Positions 42,765 to 51,558 of a DNA stretch of 64,000 bases are shown here, one piece after another. The DNA lies in assembly GCF_000250655.1 (NCBI RefSeq), contig NC_016935.1, positions 4,792,001 through 4,856,000 of the forward strand, given 5' to 3'. Origin of the DNA: Paenibacillus mucilaginosus 3016 (GTDB lineage: Bacteria; Bacillota; Bacilli; Paenibacillales; NBRC-103111). The notes under the pieces are model-generated. The model worked only from the letters and a program-made list of their open reading frames with translations. It was not told where the DNA came from and did no database searches. The position numbers and the translations under genes are program-made. Positions within the stretch are counted from its first letter, which is position 1; each line of letters begins with the position of its first letter.

Positions 42765-43325
42765 TCATGCGGATGGCGTACCCCGCCGCTTCGCGGTCTT
42801 GTTGTACCGCCGCACGGCCCAGGCGCTGGCTGCGTACAGAATGGCGCTGAAATAGAACAGCACATCGATCGTCAGCCAGTCGATGACATATCCGCCGAGA
42901 ATGACCGCAGCGCCCGAGGCCAGCGAGGTCCAGAATTGGTAATTCGCCATGTCCGGGCCGCGGGTCCCCGGCTGCGTCCCGTCGGCCAGCAGAAGCCGCT
43001 CCCCCATCCGCTGCATGGCGCTGCAGGCGCCCATCACGAGCTGAAGCGCGAGCACCCAGCCGTAGGAAGCCACCCAGGGGAAGAGCAGCATCGCGGCGGT
43101 CATCCCGAGCGGGCTCCAGACGAGCAAACTTGCTCCAAGCCGGTCAAGCCGGGGACCGAGCCACTGGGAGGCCAGGGCTCCGCTCACGGTGAATACGGCG
43201 AAGGCCAGCCCGTACTTCGAGTAGCTGTTGCCGAGGTTCTTGAGGAAGAGCAGATAATACGGATAGATCATGCCTCCGGCCAGCGTCACGACGCTCTGGG
43301 TCCGGATGAGCCACTGGATCGACAT
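42765..43325 (-). CDS. Half-length MFS-like membrane protein
   Basis: 186 residues with about six membrane helices, half the size of a normal MFS transporter, and the loop GPRLDRLGASLLVW where a full MFS has its helix 2-3 (or 8-9) signature. It has a clear ribosome-binding site (AGAGGGG 10 nt before ATG 43325) and terminator, so it seems a complete unit. It may be a remnant of a larger transporter or a dimerising half-transporter. Follows the FAD oxidase gene by 4 nt. Confidence 0.75.
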   Translation of the reverse strand: MSIQWLIRTQSVVTLAGGMIYPYYLLFLKNLGNSYSKYGLAFAVFTVSGALASQWLGPRLDRLGASLLVWSPLGMTAAMLLFPWVASYGWVLALQLVMGACSAMQRMGERLLLADGTQPGTRGPDMANYQFWTSLASGAAVILGGYVIDWLTIDVLFYFSAILYAASAWAVRRYNKTAKRRGTPSA

Positions 43326-43329
43326 AGGC

Positions 43330-44766
43330 TTAGTCCCCTCTGTATTGGTCATAGAATCCGTTCATGAATAGGTGCTGCGGATCATAGCGGTCTTTCATGG
43401 CGAAGAAGTCCCCGCTCTCCGGGTACGCCTTCCGGAACTGCTCCTGCGTCGGATAGGCGGCATAGGGAAGATAATACGTTCCCCGGTGCCGCAGGACCGC
43501 ATCGAGAATGCGCTGAATCCCCTGGCGGAAGTCCTGCTGCTCCGCATCCGACAGCGAGACGTTGAACAGGCAGACGAGCGCGAACATGTCCTCTCTCGCA
43601 TAGGACAGCTTCGCTTCCTGATCCTGCGCCACGTAGCGGACCGTAATGTTCAAGAGATTGAGCTCTTCCTCGGGAAGAATCTTCTTCAGCTCCTCCACGA
43701 ATCCGGAGAACTCATCCAGCGGGATAAAATATTCCTGCAGCAGGTCGTTCCTCCCCGCCGTGCGGTATTCCATGAACCCGGACTCGGAGCGCATCGCATT
43801 GTTGCGGCTGATCCGGGTGCCATTTTGGTGTGCGGCAAAATAGTTCTTCTGCAGAGACCAGAACACATTCTTGCCCCAGGGGGAAGAACGGTTCAAGTGA
43901 AACAGAAGCTTCGACGGCACCACGCCGGACTCCCGCTTCAGCAGCGTGCTGTACCGGGACAGATCGGCGCTGCTCTCGCTGAGGTAATGGATCGCGTACA
44001 TATCGCTGAGATACCCGTCCGGGGCGACGGAGATCCGGGCGATGTGCATGCGGACATCCGGATCCCCGAGCACGCGGCGGCGGAAATAATCCGTATACGA
44101 AGCGGTGTCGGTGAACTCCGCGGCGATCCGGTACACTTCGTCCTCCGTCAGAGTCAGCGTCACATCCAGGATGATGCCGAAGAGCCCGTAGCCTCCCAGG
44201 GCCAGCGGGAACAGCTCGGCGTTCTCCGTCCGGCTGACATGGCGCACCTGCCCGTCTGCCGTCAGCAGGCGGAACGACTCCACGCTTCCAATCAGAGAGC
44301 CATGCCGGATATCCCGCCCGTGCGCGTTGATGCTGATCGACCCGCCGACGGTAAAAATATTCTGCGACTGCATGCTTTTGACCGCCAGTCCGTAAGGGTT
44401 GACGGCATCCTGCACCTCCTTCCAGGTCGCCCCGGCCTGCACGCGGATCGTCCGGGCCTGCGGATCGACGGCTAGGACCTTGTTGAAGGAAGTCATATCG
44501 ATGACGATGCCGTCTTCGTAGTAGGTGTGGCCGCCCTGGCTGTGCCGCTGCCCCGCAAGGGACACCGTAAGCCCCTTTTGCCGTGCCTCGCGCAGCAGAG
44601 CGGTCAGCTGCTCCTCTTCCCTGCCCTGCACAACCCGTTCCACCTTCACGGGATGCAGCCGGCTGTAGTCGGTGATCCGGAACGGGTCCTGGTCGGGGGT
44701 ATCATTATGTATATACTGAAAGACGCACAAGGCGGCGAAGAGGAGGAGCGCTATTGTTTTTTTCAT
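43330..44766 (-). CDS. Membrane-anchored FAD-linked oxidase (sugar-lactone oxidase-like)
   Basis: 478 residues. An N-terminal hydrophobic helix (TIALLLFAALCVFQYI) should anchor or export it. Then a PCMH-type FAD domain: LTVSLAGQRHSQGGHTYY, whose His is placed as in covalently flavinylated VAO-family enzymes, QAGATWKEVQDAV, and FTVGGSISINAHGRD. The C-terminus ending in DRYDPQHLFMNGF resembles D-arabinono-1,4-lactone/gulonolactone oxidases. Substrate unknown. Operon with the half-MFS gene; the lipoprotein gene lies 23 nt upstream. Confidence 0.88.
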   Translation of the reverse strand: MKKTIALLLFAALCVFQYIHNDTPDQDPFRITDYSRLHPVKVERVVQGREEEQLTALLREARQKGLTVSLAGQRHSQGGHTYYEDGIVIDMTSFNKVLAVDPQARTIRVQAGATWKEVQDAVNPYGLAVKSMQSQNIFTVGGSISINAHGRDIRHGSLIGSVESFRLLTADGQVRHVSRTENAELFPLALGGYGLFGIILDVTLTLTEDEVYRIAAEFTDTASYTDYFRRRVLGDPDVRMHIARISVAPDGYLSDMYAIHYLSESSADLSRYSTLLKRESGVVPSKLLFHLNRSSPWGKNVFWSLQKNYFAAHQNGTRISRNNAMRSESGFMEYRTAGRNDLLQEYFIPLDEFSGFVEELKKILPEEELNLLNITVRYVAQDQEAKLSYAREDMFALVCLFNVSLSDAEQQDFRQGIQRILDAVLRHRGTYYLPYAAYPTQEQFRKAYPESGDFFAMKDRYDPQHLFMNGFYDQYRGD

Positions 44767-44789
44767 GTGGATTCTCTCCGTTCGGCCGT

Positions 44790-45419
44790 TTATTCGATCA
44801 CGATTTTGAGTGCTGAGGCCTGCTGGGGATACGAGTCTGCGATGAATCCCGTAGTCCAGACTTGAGCTTCCTTCCCGACCAGGGAGCTGTCCATGCCCTT
44901 GGACTTGGCTGCGGCTCCGCCGATCCTCAGGATGCCGTCAGGCTGCAGATTGACCCACATGGCCTCCGGAAGATCGCTGCTTCCGACCTTCTTTTGCTCA
45001 TCGACAATAAGAATCCGGTCCCCGTCCGCATCCCGGACGATCCCCGTGATATCCGGCTCTCCCCGGCAGCAGCTCCACACGGTAAGGTTGAGCGGAAATT
45101 CGCTTCCGGCCGCCGCGAAGACCGCCTCCCGGATCTCCTCCTGTTCCTCTGCGGTAATGATTTTCTCGATATCCTGGGCGGAGCGGATCTGCAGGAGCAC
45201 CTCGTTCGCCCCCACCCCTAGGGCCATGAACCGGATGGAAAACCGCTCTTCCAGCTGGGCCTGTACTCCGGTAATCCGCTCTTTCATCTCCAGCAGCGGC
45301 TGCTGATTCCGCTTCTTATCGACCGGCTGAACAACCTGATCAGATATGCTTTGTGACGCAGCCCCGCATCCTGTGGCGACGGCGGTGGCAAGCGCCGCAA
45401 GAAGCCATTTTCGTACTAT
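44790..45419 (-). CDS. Probable lipoprotein with non-canonical start codon
   Basis: From ATG 45287 the product is 165 residues, but the open frame continues upstream through a convincing lipoprotein signal (VRKWLLAALATAVATGC). In that frame no ATG, GTG or TTG exists; ATA at 45417-45419 lies 9 nt after GGGAGG and ATC at 45420-45422 lies 6 nt after it. Either a rare AUA/AUC start is used, the original ATG has mutated, or a sequencing error is present. The later part (SAQDIEKIITAEEQEEIREAV, WSCCRGEPDITGIVRD) is of unknown function and resembles Bacillus sporulation-type small lipoproteins only loosely. Probably an operon with the oxidase gene. Confidence 0.6.
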   Translation of the reverse strand: MVRKWLLAALATAVATGCGAASQSISDQVVQPVDKKRNQQPLLEMKERITGVQAQLEERFSIRFMALGVGANEVLLQIRSAQDIEKIITAEEQEEIREAVFAAAGSEFPLNLTVWSCCRGEPDITGIVRDADGDRILIVDEQKKVGSSDLPEAMWVNLQPDGILRIGGAAAKSKGMDSSLVGKEAQVWTTGFIADSYPQQASALKIVIE

Positions 45420-45632
45420 GATTTCCAGCCTCCCTCTTACGCTTCTGACCCATAGACGTAAAACCGGCCGTAAGGTTGCTGTACTCAGGAGGAAAAGGCA
45501 TCATGACGCTGGCTGCCGCAAGGGGCAAACAGGCCTATCGCCGCATGGGGACAGAAGGATGGATGTGGTAAAATATTGAAGGCGAATCCAGCCTATTTCC
45601 ATTACATGACCGGGAGGGAGCAGGATCACAGG

Positions 45633-46904
45633 ATGTCAAGCGAAGGGTTGAAGCGAAGCACGAAGGTACTGTTTGCTTGGATGGTTATCTTGGTGGGAAT
45701 GATTCTGACTTATGACAGATCGGCGAGTGCCCGGGAAGCCCAGCCGATCGGCGTTTATGTGGATGATGAGCCGGTTTCGTTCTCTGTCGATCCCCTGCTT
45801 GAGGACGGAACCACCCTTGTCCAGCTGCGGCCGCTTGTGGAGGCGCTCGGTGTGGAGCTGGTTTGGAACGCGCAGGACCGCACGATCCGGGGGACGGCAG
45901 ACGGTCAGTCGTTCCTGCTGACGGTGGACAGCGGCAAAGCGCAGGTGAATGGACAAGAAGTCACTCTCGAGAAAGCGCCCCGGATCGTGGACGGGAACAC
46001 GCTGATTCCCCTCCGGTTTGTCAGCGAAGCTACCGGTGCGGTTGTGGGCTGGCAGGGGGAGAAACGGACGATCTTCGTATACAGCGGCGCGTTCCTGGAA
46101 GAGCTGGGGATCGATCGCGAAACCGCGCTGGCCCTGCTGAATTCCTTGATCGGCGGGGATCTCGCCGCGGGGAATCCGGCGGAAGATCCGGCAGAGGCTC
46201 CGGCCAAGGATCCGGCCGGGGGTTCCGTCCCTGCAGACAGCGCTGGAGAAGCCGCCCCTCCGGCAGGCTCCCCGAGCGGACTGTATGCCGGCTGGACGGT
46301 TGACGTCACCGGATACTGCGGGGGCTTATGCTGGAGATACTACTACTTTATGCCGGACGGCAAAGTCTACATCCGTGAGCCGGAGAACGGCTTGGATGCG
46401 GTGGCCTGCACACCGGAGGACTGCGTAACCTACGAGATCGCGAATCAAGAGATTCGCCTGGGCAATGGGGATAAATATCCATACGAAGTGAAGTCGGAGT
46501 CGGAACTGAAAATTAATAATTTGACCTACCGGAAGATCCCGGTCTCCGACGGAGTGAAGCTGGAAGGCGAGTACCGGTCGTTCAGCTATGCGGGCAACGG
46601 CTCGGGCGGCGGCGTTGCGTCGGAGAGCCTCTTCACCTTCCGCAAGGACGGCACCTTCTCGGGCAGCGGCTGGGCCGGCGCGTTCACGGACGGTTCCGAC
46701 ACGGGCGGTGACGGGTCAGGGTCATCCACTGTGGTCTCCTCCGAACGGGAAGCCGCAGCCGGAACGTACGCCATCCAGGGAAACACCATCGAACTCGTCT
46801 ACAGTGACGGCACGAAGGTGCGCAAGCTCTTTTTCCTGCCGGAGCATCCGGGCACGGAGATGCTGCATATCGGCGGGCTGGATTTCACGACAGATGAGGA
46901 GTAG
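45633..46904 (+). CDS. Secreted protein with copper-amine-oxidase N-terminal domain
   Basis: About 423 residues from ATG 45633; in-frame upstream starts (45576 TTG, 45606 ATG) lack a ribosome-binding site, and the chosen one is itself only fair. A signal/anchor helix (LFAWMVILVGMILTY) is followed by a Cu_amine_oxidN1 domain (IGVYVDDEPVSF to GEKRTIFVYSG), the wall- or stalk-type module common in Paenibacillus surface proteins. After a PAEDP/APAKDP linker comes a C-terminal beta-rich region with paired cysteines (GYCGGLCWRYYY, ACTPEDC) and a glycine-serine loop. The catalytic oxidase domain is absent, so it is not an amine oxidase. Confidence 0.8.
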   Translation: MSSEGLKRSTKVLFAWMVILVGMILTYDRSASAREAQPIGVYVDDEPVSFSVDPLLEDGTTLVQLRPLVEALGVELVWNAQDRTIRGTADGQSFLLTVDSGKAQVNGQEVTLEKAPRIVDGNTLIPLRFVSEATGAVVGWQGEKRTIFVYSGAFLEELGIDRETALALLNSLIGGDLAAGNPAEDPAEAPAKDPAGGSVPADSAGEAAPPAGSPSGLYAGWTVDVTGYCGGLCWRYYYFMPDGKVYIREPENGLDAVACTPEDCVTYEIANQEIRLGNGDKYPYEVKSESELKINNLTYRKIPVSDGVKLEGEYRSFSYAGNGSGGGVASESLFTFRKDGTFSGSGWAGAFTDGSDTGGDGSGSSTVVSSEREAAAGTYAIQGNTIELVYSDGTKVRKLFFLPEHPGTEMLHIGGLDFTTDEE

Positions 46905-46950
46905 CTGCGTCCGTTTTTTTCACACGATTCCTTAGATGCAGCGACAAGAG

Positions 46951-46990
46951 AAGAGAGCCTTCGGATGATGATCCGCAGGCTCTCTTTGGT
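46951..46990. terminator. Terminator between convergent genes
   Basis: AAGAGAGCCT and AGGCTCTCTT arms with a 16-nt loop, lying between the convergent copper-amine-oxidase-domain and AHSA1 genes. Confidence 0.6.
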
Positions 46991-47002
46991 CTTCAATGAA
47001 GT

Positions 47003-47467
47003 TCAGGTCACGTGCGCGTCGGGTGATTTGTCCGCTACCAGATTCAGGACGACGTTATGCTCGAGCAGCGCCTTCAAGCCGCAGAGCACCATCGTATACC
47101 CTCCCATGGAGTCGATGGCCTGCTGCACTACCGAGTCCCCATCGCCGGCAAACCCGGAGGGGGTGATCGCCACGAAGGTTTCGTTCTGCCCCCGCGGTGT
47201 GAACAGCCACTCGGTCTGCGTCCCGTCGGACGACTCGATCCGAATCCGCCGGTTCTCCTCGATGGCGAGGACGTGAATGTCATCGCCCACACCGTACATC
47301 TCCCAGTCCCAGCGGATCTTCTTGCCCGCTTCCAATCTCCCGCTGCTGCGGGTGAACCAGAACCTTGTCGTGATCTCCGGGTTCACGAAGGCTTCGAATA
47401 CCTCCGCCGCCGGCTTTCGGATCAGCATTTCGGCTTGGACTACAGGGGCTTGAGTGATAGAGATCAT
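47003..47467 (-). CDS. AHSA1/SRPBCC-domain protein
   Basis: 154 residues with the START-like lipid/ligand pocket fold: KPAAEVFEAFVNPEITTRFWFTRSSG, then FAGDGDSVVQQAIDSMGGYTMVLCGLKALLEH. These proteins bind hydrophobic ligands or act as Hsp90 co-chaperone relatives; the ligand is unknown. Single gene. Confidence 0.88.
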   Translation of the reverse strand: MISITQAPVVQAEMLIRKPAAEVFEAFVNPEITTRFWFTRSSGRLEAGKKIRWDWEMYGVGDDIHVLAIEENRRIRIESSDGTQTEWLFTPRGQNETFVAITPSGFAGDGDSVVQQAIDSMGGYTMVLCGLKALLEHNVVLNLVADKSPDAHVT

Positions 47468-47608
47468 AAGTGCTCCTCTCTTCCTTTGGCGGCCTGCCGC
47501 TTTTCTATCAGTATAGCAGATCGCTGCGCCGGATAAACCTGTTCGGCGGCTGCCAGAACCGAGGGTGCCCCTGCCGTCTCCTTCACCGTCGAGCTGGTTC
47601 CGTAAGCA

Positions 47609-48511
47609 TCAGGCGAACGCTTCTTCCATCAGCTCCACGTTGATGGTGACCGCCGCCAGGCTGCCGGCCGCCGCGGACAGGATCAGCTGCGAAGGGGCGC
47701 CGGTGGAGGCTTCCCCTGCCGCAAACAGGCCGGGTACCGAGCTTCGGCCCGTTTCGTCGGTCCGGATGCCCCCGAGCTCCGTCGCTTCATAGCCGAGCTG
47801 CTCCCGAAAATCGGTCTGCGGCTGCCATGCCGGCGTGATGAAGCCGCCCGTCCGATCCAGCCGCGTGCCGTCGGTGAACTCCACCTGGCGCAGCTTCCCG
47901 TCGCTGCCGTGGAAAGCCGCCACGGTCTGCTCGGACACGATGATCTTCCGCGAAGCCAGCACTCCCTTCTGCTCTTCTGTCAGGACAGCGGCACCGTTCG
48001 TGCAGACCACGAGATCCCGGCTCCACTGGTGGACCAGCTTGGCGAGGTGGAAGACTTTCGGATGCTCCGATAGCACGATCAGCGGCTGATCCCGGAGCTC
48101 CCAGCCGTCGCAGTAAGGGCAGTGGAACAAGCTCCGGCCGTACAGCTCCTTTAGTCCCGGAATCGCCGGATACACTTCCTTCAGCCCTGAGGTGATCAGC
48201 AGCTTGCGGGATTGGAACCGTTCCCCGCTCTCGGTTGTCAATTCGAACCCGTTCTCCAGTCTGCGAACGTTCACAATCGAGACAGGGTAATGCTCTACCG
48301 ACGGATACCTCAGCACCTCCTGATAGGCGATTCGGCGGAATTCAGCCGGTGTCACACCGTCCTGAGTCAGAAAGCCGTGCGAAGCATGGGTTACTTTATT
48401 ACGGGGCCGGTCATTATCGAACAAGGCCACGGTTCTTCTCGCCCTGCCGAGTACCAGCGCCGCATTCAGTCCTGCCGGACCTCCGCCAATAATGGCACAA
48501 TCGTAAATCAT
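47609..48511 (-). CDS. Thioredoxin-reductase-like FAD/NAD(P) oxidoreductase
   Basis: 300 residues. FAD motif IIGGGPAGLNAALVLGRA at 8-25, redox-type CPYC in FHCPYCDGWELRD, and the C-terminal FAD tail GLFAAGEAS. It lacks the usual second GxGxxA NAD(P) site in clear form (LIVLSEHPKVFHLAKL stands there), suggesting altered cofactor use. It lies downstream of the Rrf2 gene but has its own promoter region with a palindrome matching one upstream of rrf2, so it is a likely Rrf2 target, like HypR-hypO in Bacillus. Confidence 0.9.
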   Translation of the reverse strand: MIYDCAIIGGGPAGLNAALVLGRARRTVALFDNDRPRNKVTHASHGFLTQDGVTPAEFRRIAYQEVLRYPSVEHYPVSIVNVRRLENGFELTTESGERFQSRKLLITSGLKEVYPAIPGLKELYGRSLFHCPYCDGWELRDQPLIVLSEHPKVFHLAKLVHQWSRDLVVCTNGAAVLTEEQKGVLASRKIIVSEQTVAAFHGSDGKLRQVEFTDGTRLDRTGGFITPAWQPQTDFREQLGYEATELGGIRTDETGRSSVPGLFAAGEASTGAPSQLILSAAAGSLAAVTINVELMEEAFA

Positions 48512-48553
48512 AGTGATTCCCCCTTAATGATGAAAAGTTTATTATAGATATTA

Positions 48554-48570
48554 TGGATTAGTATAATCCA
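48554..48570. promoter_or_regulatory. Candidate Rrf2 operator, flavoprotein gene
   Basis: TGGATTAGTATAATCCA: half-sites TGGATT and AATCCA, 5 nt apart, in the promoter region about 43-59 nt before the flavoprotein start. Confidence 0.65.
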
Positions 48571-48580
48571 TATTTATCCC

Positions 48581-48609
48581 AAAAAAAGCGAAGGATGATT
48601 CATCCTTCT
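48581..48609 (-). terminator. Terminator of the rrf2-type gene
   Basis: GAAGGATG and CATCCTTC arms with a 3-nt loop; on the minus strand CG then seven T follow. Confidence 0.75.
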
Positions 48610-49023
48610 TTATTTTCCTTCTGCATCTTCCTTCTGCAGCCGTGCCGCAATATCGGAGATCTTCGTGTTCTGCAGCACCTGCTCCATCTGGCGTTCGGCG
48701 TCAAGCACCACCTGCTGGATCAGGCATTCGCTCCCGTGATTCAGACTGCATTCGAAGAAAGAGGCCGTGCCTTCAATCGCATGGATCACATCGAGGAACG
48801 AGATCTCTTCCAGGCTCCGCTTGAGTCTGTACCCGCCATGGGCTCCAGGGACGGAATGGATCAACCCGGCTTTGACAAGCTTGCTCATCATTTTGGACAG
48901 ATAGGTCTGCGAGACACCCAGCTTCTCGGCCAGGAACTGCACCCCGACCGGCTTCTCCGGCGCGGCTGCCACCAGATAAAGCATGGCATGAAGTGCGTAA
49001 TCGGTGGCTTGTGAGTATTTCAT
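48610..49023 (-). CDS. Rrf2-family transcriptional regulator
   Basis: 137-residue winged-helix regulator (KYSQATDYALHAMLYLVAA, LAEKLGVSQTYLSKMMSKLVKAGLIHSVPGAHGGYRL). It keeps two cysteines in FFECSLNHGSECLIQQ, so it could sense redox through a disulfide or a cluster; the third cysteine of IscR-type cluster binders is not seen. ATG 49023 follows GGGGGAAGG. A palindrome of the same design lies in its own promoter region and in that of the downstream flavoprotein. Confidence 0.92.
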   Translation of the reverse strand: MKYSQATDYALHAMLYLVAAAPEKPVGVQFLAEKLGVSQTYLSKMMSKLVKAGLIHSVPGAHGGYRLKRSLEEISFLDVIHAIEGTASFFECSLNHGSECLIQQVVLDAERQMEQVLQNTKISDIAARLQKEDAEGK

Positions 49024-49038
49024 GGCCTTCCCCCATTG

Positions 49039-49055
49039 TGGACTTCGTGAGTCCA
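49039..49055. promoter_or_regulatory. Candidate Rrf2 operator, rrf2-type gene
   Basis: TGGACTTCGTGAGTCCA: half-sites TGGACT and AGTCCA, 5 nt apart, 16-32 nt before the start codon. Same design as 48554-48570 (TGGAYT-N5-ARTCCA). Confidence 0.65.
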
Positions 49056-49144
49056 TAATAGCCTTTGGAGAGGGAAAAAGCAAGAATCTTTTTTGCGCTT
49101 AAGCCCGCCGCGGGGTTAACGGACTTTGGCCAGGCCAGGATGGT

Positions 49145-50767
49145 TTATCCCGCCTTCTCATGAACTATGGGCTCCAGGTAAAAAGCTACACTGTCCAATT
49201 CATTCACCGCCCGAACCGTCATCCCGTGATTCGCCGCGATCTGACGGACGATCGTCAGTCCCAGACCGAACTGACCGTCCTCCCCCGTCTGGAAGGGCTC
49301 GAACATGCGGGACAGCGTCTCCTCATCCAGCCGGGGGCCGTCATTGGCAATGCGAATCACCGGAGTACCGTCCGCGCCGCCGGACCGGCCGCCCTCCTTC
49401 GGATCGCCGGGATCTACGCTCAGCCGTATGACCGATTCCGCATAGCGCAGCTGGTTATCGAGCAGATTCTCAAGCGCCACACCCCACTGCTCGGGGTCCC
49501 CGCGCATGGCGGCGGACTCCGGTACCGATACTTCCCAGCGGATGTCCGGCCGTTTGAACCGCAGCCGCTGTACCGTGTCGTCCACAACCGGGGCGAGCGG
49601 GAATGCTTGTGTTTCTTTTTCGCGGGACGACATGTAATTGAGCTTATTGAGCAGAAGCAGATCGAGCACCTTGCGTTCGAGCCGTTCGGATTCCTTCAGG
49701 ATCACGCTCAGGCTTCCCTGCAGCGAGCCTCTCGGAAAGATGCCGTCCTGGATCGACTGGACGTAGCTGCGGATCACCATCACCGGGGTCTTCAGCTCAT
49801 GGGAGATGTTATGCAAGAAGAACTGCTGCGCCTGATCCTGCCGCACCAGGCGCTGCCGCATCGATTCGATGGCCTGGGCCAGACGACCGATCTCATCGCG
49901 CCGGGCCGTCTCCAGAGGCTCGTGCCAGTCCCGCTCGGCCAGGCGGCCGACATGGCGCTCCATCTGTACCAGCGGCCGGGTCAGGTACCGGGCCAGCACG
50001 AGGCAGGGCAGCCAGCTGAATACGATCAAGCCGACCATGAGCAGCATGAGTCTCACGAACATCGCCATAACCAGATCGTTGCGGTAGCTGCCGGTAGTAT
50101 ACGAAACCAGATAGCTCGCCGTCCCCTCAGCCTGCTCTTTGCGGATGACATAGAACAGCGTCTGGTCGTTGATGTTCAGAGTGTATTTTTCCAGCGGACG
50201 ATCCTGGGTCTGGGCATCCTTCTCGATCGCCTCTACGAAGGGGGCGGCTATGGGAATCCGGGCAGGCAGCTCCGCGCTGTCCCCCCTGATCATAAAGTGC
50301 TGAATCCGCGGCATTCCGGGCTCGAGTTCGTCCTTCAGCTCCCTCTGCACGCGCAGGATGGCCTGCCCGGGTTCGATCACGACATCCTGGACCCCGCCGG
50401 TGTCGGGCAGGATCCGGATTCTCATCTCGCGGGATGCATCCGGGGCTGGGGCCGGGTATGCCTCGGCTGCAGGAGAGCCATTCTGCGATGGGATCGCCTT
50501 ACTGCCGGGGTGGGGAACCGTTTCGGATGCCTTCGGGGCAACTTGTGGTGCCGCAGACTGCTCCAGAGTACCTCCGGCTGCGGGAACCGACCCCTGCAGC
50601 ATTTGCACGTTCGTCTGGGAATCGACCAGAAGATCATAGAGCTGGTCGGTGAAGAAGCCCTTGAGCATCCAGGGCAGCAGCAGGGCCAGCAGGCCGAAGA
50701 TGAACAGGGTCAGCGCGGCGAAAACGCCCCACAGCTTGACGGACAGCGGCCAATGCTTTACGCTCAT
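49145..50767 (-). CDS. Sensor histidine kinase with large extracellular domain
   Basis: 540 residues: helix 10-35, extracellular region to about 230 with a Pro/Ala/Ser-rich low-complexity insert (61-112), second helix 232-258, HAMP, HisKA with H323 in FFLHNISHELKTPVM, and HATPase with N-box LENLLDNQLRYA and FGLGLTIVRQIAANHG. Starts by a 4-nt ATGA overlap with the response-regulator gene. The signal is unknown; the secreted protein encoded upstream may take part. Confidence 0.92.
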   Translation of the reverse strand: MSVKHWPLSVKLWGVFAALTLFIFGLLALLLPWMLKGFFTDQLYDLLVDSQTNVQMLQGSVPAAGGTLEQSAAPQVAPKASETVPHPGSKAIPSQNGSPAAEAYPAPAPDASREMRIRILPDTGGVQDVVIEPGQAILRVQRELKDELEPGMPRIQHFMIRGDSAELPARIPIAAPFVEAIEKDAQTQDRPLEKYTLNINDQTLFYVIRKEQAEGTASYLVSYTTGSYRNDLVMAMFVRLMLLMVGLIVFSWLPCLVLARYLTRPLVQMERHVGRLAERDWHEPLETARRDEIGRLAQAIESMRQRLVRQDQAQQFFLHNISHELKTPVMVIRSYVQSIQDGIFPRGSLQGSLSVILKESERLERKVLDLLLLNKLNYMSSREKETQAFPLAPVVDDTVQRLRFKRPDIRWEVSVPESAAMRGDPEQWGVALENLLDNQLRYAESVIRLSVDPGDPKEGGRSGGADGTPVIRIANDGPRLDEETLSRMFEPFQTGEDGQFGLGLTIVRQIAANHGMTVRAVNELDSVAFYLEPIVHEKAG

Positions 50768-51459
50768 CCGCCCACCACCCTGTATCCGTAACCGTATACG
50801 GTCTCCAGCCGGAGCTCCCGGAGCCTGCGGCGCAGCCGGCGCACGAGATCGTCGACCACCCGGTCCGACCCGAAATAATCGCTCCCCCAGACCGCGTTCA
50901 GCACCTGCTCGCGTTCCAGCACTTGACCTGCATGCCTGGCAAAATAAAGCAGCAGCTCGAACTCCTTCGAGGTCAAATCAATGACCGTTCCCTGGTCATC
51001 CTCTACCATCCTTGCCGCTTCATCGATCGTGTAAGGCCGCAGGTACAGCCTGCTCCTCCGGCCGCCGGCTTCCACCAAGGCTCCCGCAGGAATCCGGTAC
51101 ACCCGCTCGAGCAGCCTGCGGGTGCGCACCACCAGCTCGCGCGGCAGAAAGGGCTTCGCGATATAATCATCGCTGCCCATCTCGAGTCCCACCACCCGGT
51201 CGATGTCCGCATCCCTGGCGGAGATGAAGATCACCGGCTGCAGCGGCCGGTCGGCCTTCACTTCGCGCAGGAGCTGATACCCGTCTACGCCTCCCGGCAG
51301 CATAATATCAAGGACCCACAAGTCCGGCCGCTCCGCTATCGCCTCACGTGCCGAGAATCCGTCTGCGAACGAACGCACCTGCCAGCCCTCCTGCCTGAGA
51401 TAAGCCTCCAGGATCCCTCTCAAATGCTCCTCATCTTCCACCAGATAGATCCGGTACAT
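50764..51459 (-). CDS. OmpR-family response regulator
   Basis: 231 residues. Receiver domain with acidic pocket (LVEDEEHL), phospho-acceptor in LWVLDIMLPGGVDG and K in YIAKPFLPREL, then a winged-helix domain with VIDLTSKEFELLLYFARHAGQVLEREQVLNAVWG. ATG 51459 is chosen for GGGGAGG about 9 nt upstream; the frame is open to 51510 without another good start. Cognate of the kinase that overlaps it. Confidence 0.93.
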   Translation of the reverse strand: MYRIYLVEDEEHLRGILEAYLRQEGWQVRSFADGFSAREAIAERPDLWVLDIMLPGGVDGYQLLREVKADRPLQPVIFISARDADIDRVVGLEMGSDDYIAKPFLPRELVVRTRRLLERVYRIPAGALVEAGGRRSRLYLRPYTIDEAARMVEDDQGTVIDLTSKEFELLLYFARHAGQVLEREQVLNAVWGSDYFGSDRVVDDLVRRLRRRLRELRLETVYGYGYRVVGG

Positions 51460-51558
51460 CGCTCTGTCCTCCCCCTTACGTATCCCATGCTCCCCTGTCC
51501 TCCGGTACAAACGAGCAAACAGGAGGGCCTGAACGGCCTGCTCCTGTCGGCTTCTTTC

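Noticed and set aside
49160..50791. 543-codon plus-strand open frame
   Set aside because: Antisense shadow of a clear histidine kinase gene; composition is not protein-like.
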